Part shown: positions 10,740-24,600 of the stretch, piece after piece
How the letters are laid out: every line of letters begins with the position of its first letter
Numbering within the stretch: position 1 is the first letter of the stretch
Source: Symsagittifera roscoffensis
Taxonomy: Eukaryota; Xenacoelomorpha; Acoela; Convolutidae
NCBI RefSeq assembly: GCF_963678635.1
Contig: NC_087067.1
Span: 310,001-374,000 of the forward strand
Reading direction: 5' to 3'
DNA: 64,000 nt
Made by a program: the position numbers and the translations under genes
Notes under the pieces: generated by a model
Database searches by the model: none
The model's input: only the letters and a program-made list of their open reading frames with translations
What the model was told of the DNA's origin: nothing

Positions 10740-12105
10740 GTGGTTTTCGTCCTTATTTCTGTCGGCTGATTTCCGTTGTTTTTTCAAATGCAATTATTAT
10801 CTTGTATGTTTTTCTAGTAGATTTTTTCCAAATGAAGGGTTTTTGAATTTTTATTTGAATAGGTCCTGCTTGAGAAAAACATATATTATGAAAATGTATG
10901 GGATTTGCTTTTTTCAATTTTTTTTATCGATTAGGAAACTTTTCATTTTTCTTTAAAATTTTAGTTTTTCTCAAAAACTAACGTACCGACTTTAGAAAAA
11001 GTTGTTCCAATAGAAAGAACGCACGCTTTTTTTGGTACTTGTTTCTTAAAAACTACCCTCAAAACTTCAGATTTTGGGTTCATGAAAAAAAAGTTTGAAC
11101 TTTGACTTTGCGCGAAAACTACCCTGCCATTTCTCAGAAATTGATTCAATCGAAGAAACAGTTTGTAGAGTTTTTAGCTGCATACGCTGGTACCCCCTAC
11201 TTTTTGTAGAGAAAAAAGCTATAACACTTGAAAAAATCAATTTGATTAATTTGTTGACCGTTTTTTGGATTCTTTTTAACTTCTACCAGAAAATATTTCA
11301 TGACTCGGAAACTTCCACATTCTGAAGTTTTCGCCGTTTTACAAGTTTTTGCAAAATTTTTCTTTCTTCTCGAAAACTACCCGGACAAATCTGGGTTCTA
11401 TAATTATATCGACAAAACAGGAAATGAGAATCTTTCCGGTATAAGTGGCTTGGCAGTCACCGGTTCACTATTCATTATGAAAGTTCACTAACCCCTACCC
11501 AATTTCATTTTAAGTTCATTTGTGAGAACGTGTATATCCCCTAGAGATAACATTTATCTACCCTAGACTCGGGCTAATTACTCGTTTTAGAATAAAAGCA
11601 ACTAAAAGATAACGCATTTCATACCTAGTCGGTAAAAGGTAATCTAAAAAATATCGAACAGGTACCTCTAGCTTTGACAAGGCCCCCAATTTTAACTATA
11701 ACTGAAAGTCGTTCTGTGGTTGTAATTTTTTAACTCAGATTTTTAATAGTTTATTCATTTTGTTTGCTTAAACGTGTTCAGCTTACGCTTTATCGGCTTA
11801 ATCATTTTATATTGCGTAGTTTCATGGGCGAATTTTCAAATGCTTTTTCAGGAGGGATGTGTCTTAAAGTTATTGACTTCATAAATCTTGTGGCTTGAAA
11901 ATTTTTATGAGTACAGTTTCTTTTCCAGCTTAATGAGGGTCGACCCTACTTTTTTGTCTAATTGACGCTCGCCAACAACAGATATGATTTTTGTAATGTT
12001 TCATAAACATGACTTCCTTAATTTTTCATTCAACGTATGTAATGCAGTGTTTTTATTGCATCGCAAATGTTGCGAAGCTCCGCTTCGCCTCTGTGTCAAG
12101 ATTAT
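10740..12105. repeat. Degenerate composite repeat, copy 3, with hairpin-forming tail
   Basis: Subrepeats with AAAACTACCCTGCCATTTCT, GATTCAATCGAAGAAACAG and GCATACGCTGGTACCCCCTA recur at about 11045, 11110 and 11380. The distal part shares TTATCGGCTTAATC..TTATATTGCGTAGTTTC with 765-800 in copy 1. The block ends at 12074-12098 with GCGAAGCTCCGCTTCGCC, in which GCGAAG pairs with CTTCGC, followed by TCTGTGT. Confidence 0.6.
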
Positions 12106-12399
12106 GGTAAGAATAGCTGCGGAAGCAGTAAAATCAGATAGTTCGTTTCTAAACTAGATTTCGAAGCTAAATCAGTCTGAGAGCAGTTCTTCCCGACACA
12201 TATATTTTTTTGAAAAATTAGTTTATAACGCAAATCACAACGGCAAGCTCCTTGATATTATATCACTCGAACACCTACAGGTCTGCGTTGAGGTATTCGA
12301 ATCACAGGAACAACCCGCACCACGCTATATTTCCTTCCTCTTTTTGAATAGCAAAAGTGTCAAAAGTTTGGCCGAATATAAAGATGAAAGAATTAGACC

Positions 12400-12462
12400 A
12401 AAATGTTTAGATGCTTCCGTAAAATGTTTAGATGCTTCCGTAAAATGTTTAGATGCTTCCGT
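12400..12462. repeat. Three exact tandem copies of a 21-bp unit
   Basis: AAAATGTTTAGATGCTTCCGT begins at 12400, 12421 and 12442 without visible mismatches. The period is a multiple of three, but the flanking frames give no convincing protein. It lies just upstream of the proposed first helicase exon. Confidence 0.85.
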
Positions 12463-12575
12463 AAGGTTTTGAATGAAACAGAGAACATAAACCAAATGGG
12501 CAACCTTGACAGACCAAAGTTGTCAACTGTGTTGCTCTTGACTTTCACCAGACACTTTCTTTTTGAGGAGTTGTG

Positions 12576-12681
12576 ATGGGTTCTATGGACTGTAAAGACG
12601 TTGAAGATGATGAGTCGGCAGCTGACTCGCTGTGGTTCACCAAGCCTGACACTGTGTTCTCACAACTCATCTGTCACCAGA
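12576..12681 (+). CDS. DDX51: Candidate first exon of the helicase gene
   Basis: ATG at 12576 follows an in-frame stop at 12564-12566. The frame encodes MGSMDCKDVEDDESAADSLW and FTKPDTVFSQLICHQ. A GTGACC donor after 12681 leaves one base, which fits the two bases that open the next exon. Read through without splicing, the frame stops at 12737. DDX51 proteins have a Trp-Leu-x-x-Pro stretch ahead of the Q motif, and the Trp-Phe-Thr-Lys-Pro here may be its counterpart. The donor is weak; this could instead be an unrelated short open frame. Confidence 0.4.
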
Positions 12682-15600
12682 GTGACCACTTGATCTGCTG
12701 TGATTTTTTGGAGAAAGAAAAAACTTCTGCTTTTTAATTACACTTGTAAATGTTACTTTATCCTGCTTTTTAAGTTATCCTACCATATAAATTTTACGTG
12801 AAAATAATTAATTTAAGAGCAGAGAGAGGGAAGATAACGGGATAATCTGTGTTTTTAATTAATGCTCATTGTAATTTTGCTGGAAAAAAAACTAAATATC
12901 TGATCTGACAGTTCACCAATTTTGATGCCAAAATGTGTTTTTGCAAGGACTAAATTTTTTCGAAGTGGTCACCCATAAATACGGTCACCCACAGGACCAG
13001 AAGCTGAATCATCCACATGTATGGACACAAATGGCGAACAAGATGATTTCACAGCTCACAATGTCTCACAGCCCCAATTAGCTGGAGGAGTTCGTGCCAT
13101 GGGATGTGAAAGACTGTTTGAACTGCAGAAAATCATGTTAAAAAAGGTAACACAACAATACAAGAACACTATTAGTTATATAAAATGTGTCAATACAAGA
13201 TTTAAATTTTTCAGGTCGACCTAACTGATTTTATGAACTATACCGAAATGATATGCAGCCCCTATTTTGCTAATTTCTCGGAGCCGCAGGCAAATTTTTG
13301 AAAACAGCATGCCAACAATTACGTTTTAGGGCAATATTTTTGCAGGTCTCGACCTAAAAATTGCCTTTTATTGGGCGCTACCTCAATTATAGTGCATTTT
13401 AACGAAAATTTAAAAAAGTATCGGTCTGAAAAACAAAAGTTAAGGACCCTTTGGATAGCCACGGGTAGAATACCTGAGAGGTACGGCATCCCTTTAAATC
13501 GTGTGCTGATGATTCTTTGTGATAGTAAAATCAAAGCGCTAGAAAACCAAGCAATGATTGATTCTTGAATTCAGTAACATGCAACTGCTCAACTTCTACC
13601 CTTTTATTCTTGTTTGAAATAGATAGAAATTATGATCCGTTTCGAGCAATTCAGAGAAAGGAGAAACAATTGATTCCTAATCCAGTATTCATACTCATTC
13701 TATCTGATTGGCACACAATAAAATCCTTTAGGAATAGTAGGTTGTTTGGTTGGTATCATAGGAGACTAATAGGGTATCAGTTACACCTACAATAGCGGCG
13801 ATTGCAGTCTTAACCTACTGGTAGGATTAAACGTAAAGTTGAGCTCTACCCTCCGTACAGTGGTGACCGCGACGAGGACGAACTGGAAACGAGAAACACC
13901 CATATCTGGAGCCCTCTTCGACTACTACGGCGAATACGAAAACACAAAAGGACTTTGATCACATCATGAAATCAACCCAGCTACACCACAAACGACAATT
14001 GGACCAGGACAGTGACGTCGGACTACGCAGCATTACACATGTGAGCGCCTAGAAAACAAAATCATCAACAGGTTCTGTACTGGAGATTGGTAATCATTAT
14101 GCCATCAAGTGCAGTTCAGGAAGTATTCAAGCGCGCAAAAAAAATTCCAAACAATGATTTTGGAGGACAAAAAAAGATTTGCGAAAGCTCTGGAACAACA
14201 CGAACTGGATGATATAAAATAAAAACAGCAAGCGGCATCCGAGAGCTTATAAATACTCGAGGAAACGAACTACTCGCAACACTTTAAATGTAATATCATG
14301 ACGAATTCACAGATATTATCTCAAATCACAAAAGCTTATTTAGACAGCTGAAGAAGCTGAACGCGAGGCGCAACAAAGAAAACAGGAAGAGAACAACGGA
14401 CAGGGAAAGAGCGGCGACTAGTACCACGTCAACATTGCAAATAAGCAGCAGAGGAACAAGTAACGATTAACTGTCTCCGTGCGTTTCGACAAACTACTCC
14501 AACCCAGTTTACAGGCAGCAAAGTAGACGATAACACGCAGCAGAAGAACGAAAAGAAGTTGCGGATACCTTAAGTGAGAAGGATGTTTTTATCAAAGACT
14601 TAGCTTGAATACGATTGGGGACAACGGATGCTTCGGTCAATTTTTTGTGGAACCCTGATGCCATCAGTGTCCAATGCAAACTTTGGATTTTTTGGAGGTT
14701 TCAATACAATGATTCTCTACAAAAAACCAACGTGGATAACTTTGGTGGAGATCCAAAGATTGATTGTAGATTGATATAATCGTTTCAACTTTTTTGTTAC
14801 AGAAACACCACTCAGCAGCATTCGAAAATCAGCTTACTTGCATGGATTACTCGCTGCAAGAGCGAAAGCTTTACATAAGGGTTTGTTTGCATTCGCAATT
14901 TGTTTGAGAGAGTAGTTGGAGAGTTACGATGACCTCTCCGCTATCATACATCAATGGTCAACAGCTTAATCAACAGAATCATCTGGTTTCCACGATTTCT
15001 CCTAGGAAAACTCGAAACACTGATAGATAATGCTCAAATAATTACAGCAAATAATCGCTTGAGAAACTGGGATTTCTTTCCGATCTGTACTTTTACATGC
15101 TGCTGAGAAGTGATCATAGAATGAGCACGTAAAATGAAACAAACTCGTTCTTCCATCCATCTCTGAAATATTTCAATAACTAGATACGAACCTTGGCAGA
15201 AATATATGAGAGGTCGTCTTTAATATGACCTAGGTACGGTATCAAGCGACAGTATTCCAATAAAACGTCAGATCAACAAAAGCGATGATATCAGAGTTGC
15301 AACAGACATGGGTCCATGAACGCATCCATCTTCAATAACAATGGTTCCAACCAGAGAATTTTCTGTTTCTTCAACGACGGAGATCATGATCTAAAGCCTT
15401 GACCAATGATCAGCTCCAAAGCAACTAATCATCGCTGGGTGGTAGTACAACAACTAAATCTCTGTATCAACTATTGGAAGTGGGGCACAGATCCCGTGAT
15501 CGTCTCTAATAATCAATTGCCATTCTTCAGACTACATCATCAAAAGTTGATCTCCAATGTCATCGATGTTTAATACAGAGCTCATGAAACTACAGACAAT

Positions 15601-18600
15601 ATAACGGCGGCAATGGTGTATCTACTAGACATTCTACCAGTGATTCTTCACTGAAAGGAGCGAGAAATCAATATCTATGGCTTTTCGGACTAATACTTCG
15701 AATGAAACAGCAAGCAAATAGAAGCTTTAAAAGCTGGATTAACAGCAATTTGTCTTCAGGCGGCCAATAGCTCAGATGTAAAAATTTTATGCAACAGCTA
15801 CACAGATATCAAAGTTTCGACTTGAAAAACGCTTATGCAGTGGATCAGTTTTTCTTACCAACACTTCAACATCATCCAGCCGAAATACTGACACAGTACA
15901 AAGTAAACTGGCATTTCAAAATTGGGCTCGAAGGAAGTTACAATACTCATTGGACAAGACAAATTCCATTCGATCCCACCATTTCGAACAAAATTTGGGC
16001 TTGCAAAGCATGAGTAATGTCAAACTTGGATGGGCTCTCTTTGGACCTCAGGCAACAACTAAACATCAATATAGTTCGATATAGATCATGTCCCAAATTT
16101 GGTGAGTCATATCTGGACAGTTACAACAGCTTTTTCGACGTAGCATCTCATTGGTGGAAAACTAATTCACCTTCAGCATGCAAAGACCTTTTATGAAGAC
16201 CCAAGAGGAAGCCTCGCGGGCGAACGAAATTTTGCGGGGAATCTGCTGTCGACTAGCAGGCGGAATATACGAGGAAGTCAAACGAGAAAAAGAAATTTCG
16301 CGCAAAATATGCTGTCGGCTACCAGACGGAAGATACGAGACAAGATGTCGTCTACGGGCTAAGGACTCGTATTTACCGAATAATCAATAAATAGTCCGGG
16401 CAGATTTACGACATTTTTCATTACAATTTGGAGAAAATCCGCAAATGTACATCAAATACGACGAATGCATACAAAGTTATCTACAAAATTGCTATCTACG
16501 AAAGTTACCGAAAAATGAAGAAGTCGAAACCAAATGGTATTTACCATATTACGGACTTATGGATCCAAATAAACCGGACTAAATCAGACGAATAAACAAC
16601 GGTCACATGGGACAAGAGTGGTGCGTGAGTAGCTCTTCTCAAACTGTGCGGGGGGAGCTCATCTTGAACTGTGTAGGGGAGACGAGCTTAACCCTAAATT
16701 AAATCCTGCTTGAAGGTTATGACTGCACTAAAGGTAATCATACCTAGTGCAGGCGGAATGGTATATACCATTTTACGGTATATATAAATGGTATATACCA
16801 TTCTACGGACTTATGAATCCAAATAAACAGGTTAAGTCTGACGCATAAGCAACGGCCACGGGGGAGAAGAAAGTTGTGCGGGAGGGAGGAGCTCTTCTCA
16901 AACTGTGTGGGGGAGAAGAGAGCTTAACCCTAAATTTAATCCAGCTTGAAGGTTATGACTGAACTAAAGGCAATCACCCCCTAGTGCATGCGTAATGGTA
17001 TATACCATATTATTGTATAAATAAAATGGTGTATACCATATTACGGACTAATGAATCCAAATAAACAGGACTTAATCAGACGCATAAGCAAGGCTCACGG
17101 AGGAGAATAGAGTTGTGCGGGAGGAGCTCTTCTGAAACTGCGCTGGTGGAGCTCTTCCAAACTGTGTGGGGGAAGAAGACAGCTTAACTCTAAGTTTAGT
17201 CCTGCTTGAAGATTATGACTGCACTAAAGGTAATCACCCCTAGTGCAGGCGAAATGGTATATACCATATTACGGTATATATAAATGGTATATACCATATT
17301 ACGGACTTATGAATCCAAATAGACATGACTAAATCAGACGCATAAGCAACGGTCACGGGGGAGAAGTGAGTTTGGCGGGAGGAGCTCTTCTCAAAGTGTG
17401 CGGGGGGAGCTCTTCCCAAATTGAGTGGGGGGGAGAAGAGAGTTGTGCGGGGGGAGGAGGGCTCATATCAAACTGTGTGGGGGAGAAGCGAGCTTAACCC
17501 TAAGTTTGATCCTGCTTGAAGGTTATGACTGCACTAAAGGCAATCACCCCCTAGTGCAGGCGTAATAGTATATACCATACTACGGTATATAGAAAATGGT
17601 GTATATCATATTACGGACTAATGAATCCAAATAGAAAGGACTTAATCAGACGCATAAGCAACGGTCACAGAGGAAAAGAGAGTTGTGCGGGGGGGGGGGC
17701 TCATATCAAACTGTGTGGGGGAGAAGCGATCTTAACTCTAAGCTTAATCCTGCGTGAAGGTTATGACTGCACTAAAGATAATCACACCTAGAGCAGGCGT
17801 AACTGATGCACTATTAGCATCCAATTATATCAAGCTGGTAATCTAGTTCTTGGTTTTCTGGATTTTTGGTTTTTGAGTTTACCGCCACAATGCATCATTA
17901 GCACATGCATTTTCATCAGCACCTATCTTTTGTTAATTAATCTTAAGTAGTGAGATTTCCCTCAGTTTGAGTAAGGAAAACGGTATTGTAAAATTTGAAT
18001 ATTGAATTAGATATGATATATAAATAGATAGAATAGAGTAATGAATTAATGATTAACGAATCCAGAATTGAAGTATTGTTTAACGTTTTAATGTTTATAT
18101 GACTAGATTTCACACTTAAGGCTCTCGCAAGTGACCACTTCAGATTCTCAAGTGACAAACGATTTAGCTGGTGAGATTTGTCCTTGAATCAATTTACTGC
18201 ACTATAAGTAGATAATTAGGACATAGTTAGATAAGACAATACATAAGTAAATAGAATATAATGAGGTACCGAAGGTCGCCTCATGACACTTCCCCCTCTA
18301 GAAAAAATTTATCTTAGTATAAATTTGGGAATGAATCAGGCAGAATAGAGAGAAAGAATTAAGCACAATAAGTGGTCAGTGATAACCCAAACAATAGGCC
18401 AATATAGCAAAGTTCGAGAAGTTTTGTCATGCTCTTCGATTCTAGTTTTCTTAAACGGAGCAGTTTGCTCCTTAGTTCTGGGAAACGGTACTTTTCGAAC
18501 AATCAGGGTGAACGGCGTAGTGATGACTTGATCGGTGTTTGGTTGTTGTGGCGAAGGCTCTGCAGGGTCGGAATCAGTTACACTCTTAACTGAATGGCGA

Positions 18601-21600
18601 AGAGGATCTCCATAAAACCTCGTCGGTTTCTTAGACCGATTAGATGACCTATTAGACTCGCTCGAAGGTTGGGAGGTAGGATTGTCGACCTCCAAATGGC
18701 CAGTAGCCGCTGTGTCCTTTGCTGCCGTGTCAGAAGTCTCTGGCTGATCCTGGGGTGTTGCTAACGCCCCTGTAGGAGATGTCAAAGCGGGATAAGTTGG
18801 AGAGTTGGTGATCGGAGCTTGCGATGTAACGATCACGGGAGCCAATCCTTGAGGCGTTGTAACCGGTGCCTCCACCAATTCTAGCTGGGGACCAGTGATC
18901 AATGAGTCCTCGCTTGATGACTCTGCTGTTAAGTCGATCACCTTGCCCTTTAAAGGTTCATCTGTCTGCCGTGTAGCTGGAGTAGTAGATAGTTGAGATT
19001 GGGGCCTAGGAGCAATTCGTCGCTGCAAGCGTTCTCCCACTGTGCCAGGCGTAGCTGAAAACTTAGGGTGGTTAAAATTATGTCTTAGGCTTAAGTGATT
19101 TTTTCGATAGACTTTCCCTTTGTCGGTAATGTAAGTATGATCCGTAACACGAGTAATCTTGATTTTTGCTAGTTTGAACAGAGGTTTTCCCGATTTTCGA
19201 TCAAGAACTTTCCAAAAGATTTTGACTCTTAGAGGATCTTGTAAAACTAATTTTTCTAATTTACGTGTTTTTGAGAGTTTTTTGGGCCTCGAAGAGGACG
19301 ACACGTTCATTCTCTGTGAATGCGAGAGTGTTGGTGCTGACGTATCGCGGGCGTTATCGTAAAAGCGTAGGGTTCCCTTTGTGATCCCTGATTTCAGCGA
19401 GTTTGCGAGGTCGCTATTCCGAGCCGCCAGTTCACGGAGAAGATCTTGTCCTTGTTGTGGAGGCATATTCCGTTTCCACTGCTTCCAGGTGTTAGCTGCC
19501 TTCGCAAGGTTCTCCAAAGCTTTATACGGTTGACTATCCGCTATACGCTCACCCACACCAAAGAGTGGCTTGAACTTATAGGGGATTTCTGGGCTGTGTG
19601 ACGCTCCTCTGGGTACAACTTTAGCCCTATCGCGGCTGTAATCCTGGCTTGAACGCTGCTCCGGAGTTAGGAGGTTCCTTTCTAGTCCTTGCGCTGAAGT
19701 AGAGGAATGAACAACATTATCACGTGCTAATGAAAACTCAGTGTTGGGCTTCCTCCCAAAGTGTAACTCAAAAGGAGATACTTTTAACGTAGAATGCTTA
19801 GTTTTCCGAATATCGTCGATAGTTTGTTGTAAAGTTGACTTCAGATTTTTAAAATTAGGATCTAATTTTTCTGTTCCTAACTTCCGTTTTATGGTCTGGA
19901 TCGATCTCTCCACCAGCCCACAACTCCAGTGATCCCCCACCGCTGTGAGGATGTGTTTAATGCCTCTCATTTTGCAAAATTCTTTAACGACGTCAGAGTG
20001 AAACCCAGATCCGTGATCTGTCCTAATGCTTTCTGGTATACCATGATTACGAATATATGATCGCAAAATTTTGACTATTTTTTTTTGCACTAGTTGATTT
20101 AGTTAACATCACCGAGGGGAACTTAGAAAAACGATCTATGGCGACTAAAATGTAGATTTTCCCCTTCTTATCATCTATTAACGGACCCGCGAAATCAAGT
20201 TGCAATTCTTGATTTGGAGCTGACAACGTTGGTAACGGCTTAGCTGAGTTATAAGTCGCGGAAGTTTTGATGTTCTTACCAAGTAGAGTACACTCCGGGC
20301 ATTTTTCGCAGACATTCACGATTTGGCGATTAAGAAATGGCCACCAAATATACGCCGAGGCGTCCATCATGGCCGCATGGCCTGGGTGCGAGCGATGAAG
20401 TCGAATCAGAATAGCACTTCGTAACTTTTCGGGTATGGCTAGTTTGTTGTCTATCAGGACAGTTGTTCACCACCGCCGCTTTCGTCCAGAATTGGGCCAT
20501 GTACGCCCCAGTTTGTTAAAGGATTGCACAGCCTTATTGATGATCGCAGTTCTCATCGGTCCGAGGAACGGGTCTTCCCATGTCAGCTCTCCCAACAGAT
20601 CCACATCGAACAGTCCCGGCAATCCGACCACCTTCTTTTTGTCCTGAGTGACCAGCGGTTTGTGGTTATTGATGGCATTAACCCCCATTCGAAGTATCTC
20701 TCCTCGTCTGGCCTGTCTCGTTAGCCGCTGCCTCCGGCACTTATCGAGGAAGTGAGTGAGGGCCTTTTGCGTCGTTTGTCCTCGAGTAACCACGAAACGT
20801 TCTCGAGAATGTCTCTGCCTGGCAATGTGTCGGGTACGTATTTGATCAATACGGCTCGGGCGATCCCTAGGGCGAACTGTAGATAGTCTGGGTCTTAGTT
20901 GACTGGAGGTGCGAAAATTAGGGGAACTTGTAGAAAAATTTTCAACAAAATTGAGGAGATTTGTTTGTTCGATCGTATTATTTGCAAAGTCAATAGTATT
21001 AGTAGAAGTATTTGAGTTATTTAGAGTAGAGTTAAGAGTAGTGTTTTGAGCAAGATTAATTGAAGTATCCATATCGTGACTGATTTCTAAGTTGTAAGGT
21101 CGGAGACAAAGAGTTTGAGCAAAAACTTCCCGTTTAGCGTATCTCATTTGCATACTGTGCTGTGATTGGTCGAGAGTACCAGAGCATGAAAAGTCGACCT
21201 CTCGCGACGGTGATATATACTCTCGATTTTGCATACGACCATATGATTGGCTAGTTGACTGAGAGCATGAATTAACGCCCTCTAGTGGCGAGGAATTATG
21301 ACGATAAATTAGCATATCCTTTTGAGATTGATTAACAGATTGAGTACTATTCGCGACGCCCTCTAGAGGCGACGAACTGAACTGTTTGCAACAACGTGAT
21401 TGTCAGATGAATCGAACGTTGATTGGTCTGTTGTATTAGTTAAGAGGTAGCTAATGTTGCCTCCAGTTTCACCAAACGATCTGATTGGTGGAAACTGGTT
21501 ATAATTTGAAATTTGCCCCACCGGCACTATTTGAGGTTTGGATTGAGTACAAATCAAATTTAAAGCATTGTGAAAAGCTTGAATGGATTTAATGACAAAT

Positions 21601-24600
21601 AATTCGTCATGCGATGGTGGCAATGGTGCTTCAAAAGTCGGGTATCTAGACATATAATCGACGATGCCTAGTGAGGAACCGGGTATATGTTCGATTTGAT
21701 AGTCGAACGGAATGAGGCGGTCCGCCCAGCGAGAGAGTCGTGACTGATAAGACTTTTTACCATACGTTTCATTGAGGGCGGAAATGATGGCCTTATGATC
21801 GGTTAAAATAAGAAAACGTTTACCAAGTAAATATGTAAGGAAATGTTCGCACGACCATACAATAGCCAGAAGCTCTAACTCATTGGTACTATACTTGATT
21901 TCCGCGGAGTTTACAAACCTAGAGGCAAACGCAATCGGGGCCCAAACATTTGGTTCTACTTCTTGTTCCAAGCAAGCCCCCAGCCCGCTATGACTTGCAT
22001 CACATTTAACTCGCGAAGCTTTCGAAGCATCGTAGTGAAACAAATTAGGGATGTTTGCGATGAGGTATAAGATCTTCTGAAACGCAATCGTTTGCTCTTC
22101 CCCCCACAAAAAGGATTTTTTATTCTCCGCTTTTAGCGAAGCTCTAAATGCGACTGTATATTTGTGCAAATCCGGGATGAAACGTTGAAGATGATTGAGT
22201 GTACCCATAAACGATCTTAACTGTTTAAGAGTTTTGGGTGGCAACAGGGATTTGATTGCCTCTATTTTTGAGAATTTCGGAGCGTAACGGTTTCATCGAT
22301 TTTATACCCTAACCAGACTAGCTTGTTAACTGAAAACTCACATTTACTAAGTTTCAACGCCCATCCTTCTTCATCCAATCGATTCATCACTCTTTCGACT
22401 AGTACATTATGATCTTCAACTCTTCCTTTAGTGACAACCAGTATATCATCGAGGTAACATATGACACCTTCCAACCCTTGTAACGTACAGTCCATCGCTT
22501 TCTGAAATTCCGTAGGCATGTCCTTCAGTCCGTAGAAACCAGTCTTGAATCGATATGTGCCAGTTGCCTCTCCGCACAAAATACTAAAGTTACAATGACC
22601 ACTGGTTAGTTCCGATAAAGGTAATTGACTGAAAGCGTATTTAAGGTCCAGAGAAGTAAACCACACCTCCCCAGGTGTGTCTCTAGTTATGATTTGAGCC
22701 GCCGAGTCGATCAATTCATGCATATTAGGCATTTGATATTTGTTTTGCCAGATTTGGGCATTCATGGGCTTAGCATTCAACGCGAGTTTTATAGACCCGT
22801 CTTTCTTTGCTGTTAGGACTATGGGTGCGATGAAATGATCCGTAGTACACTTTTCTAACTTTTCAATGTGCTTGTCTATAATTAACTTTTTAATCTCAGC
22901 CGTGACCCGATCTTGTAAATGTATAGGAACTTTTCGGCCTTTAACTTGTCTGGGCACCAACGGGTCTTTAAAATTAGTGAATACTTTATGGTTTTTCGAC
23001 CTCCCCAGCCTGCTGAATACATTAGGGTACCTTTTGACAAAGTGGTCCCTCCAGAACTTTGAGGTCGGGTCCAATTCCTGATCTTCCTCCGCGTAGCTAA
23101 CTTCTGCCGGTCTGCGTTGCACCGTTTCAATTCCCAATTTCTCATGAAGGTTCAACCCGAGTAATTTTCGAGTACGATTTTCGGAAACCAGGAAACACGC
23201 ATTCTCGATTTTCCATCCCTTCGATGTAATAGGGATTTCCAGAGAACCAAAAAGTTTAATTGGTTTCTTGTTATAGTCAACATAAGTAACGTCTAGAGGG
23301 TGTCTCGCGATGTCCTTAAATTTAACGTTGGGAATCCGCTTCATGAGTATATCCGCCGTTTTCTTGTTTAAGAAAGATACGGGACTGCTAGTGTCCACCG
23401 TAGAATAGAAGAAAGAGTTACCGGAACGTAACTGAATGCTGAGGCTCCTTGGTTGTCCTCCCGCTGTCTTTAGAAGTTCACATTGTTAATCTGCACAACG
23501 TCTATCGCCATGATCCCATATTCCGGCTCGCTGTCACCATTAACATCAATTAAATTACACTCTTGATCAGTAGACATCTCTTCATTTTGTATCATGTTAA
23601 CGCATCGTCTCGTAGTGTTACACACCTTAGCAAAATGACCCTTCTTTTTGCAGGCATTGCAAGTAGCTTCTCTAGCCGGGCACGACCGGCGATGTTCCAA
23701 AGAAAACGGGTTACCACAAAAATAACATGTTTTTTTTTTGATTTTGTCGTTGGTTAGGACGGTTTACACCTCCTCCCCGGCTACTATTTCCTTTACTCTT
23801 AAATTGTTGTACTGACGAAGTTGATTCCTGCTTGACTCGAATAGAGTTTGTAGTATTAGAAGTAGCGTTGTTATGTGGGAGCAATTTCTGAAATTGTTCT
23901 GATGTTTTGGCCCCTTTCTCATTCTCCAAAGCCAGTTGTAGAGTATCATCAAGATTAGCTTTTGCTCTGATTAATTGCCTCTGAACCTCCACATCGCGAA
24001 TGCGGCCAATAAACAAGTCTTTCAATGTTGCTCTTTCCTGATCAATCGGCCAATTACACAACGCAGTTTGAGCGCTAAGTCGGGCGTAAAATGATGATAA
24101 TGAGTCATTATCCTGTATGAAAATTGTATTATACAGCTTAATCCTTTCGACTGTGTAGTCCCGCTCTGCCTTGAAAACATCCTCACAACACTTGTGAAAA
24201 TCAATGAAAGAGCTAGTATTGAGGTCCAAATGAGGGTAAGAATCCAAAAATTGTTTTTTCCCTCATTTCCCAGTGCGAAGAAAAGTCGCGATTTCAAACG
24301 CGCCTCTGCCTCATGGTAACACCAGTTATGTCCAATGCGCGGTCCTTTCCTTCGCCTCTCTTGATTGTACTCATCGATTCTTCTATTAGCTGCTGCAATT
24401 CGGAGGTTCCTATTGGCCACATCTGCTGCATTTTCTTCAGCACTCGGTGCTTTGGGTAGGGTTCATCCACCAACTCTGCTGGGGCAACTAGTAACTCCCC
24501 CGGTGAAATGTTGTCTTTGAGACTCACGGCCAAAAAAAATTGTCCCACCCAAGTCTCCCAAATGAAAGGTGGGTTAACCGATGTTCTCGCCCAAAAGGGT

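Noticed and set aside
24022-24420. Independent minus-strand gene of 132 codons
   Set aside because: It is one of the alternate frames of the broken Gypsy gag; part of it carries the gag frame between two frameshifts.
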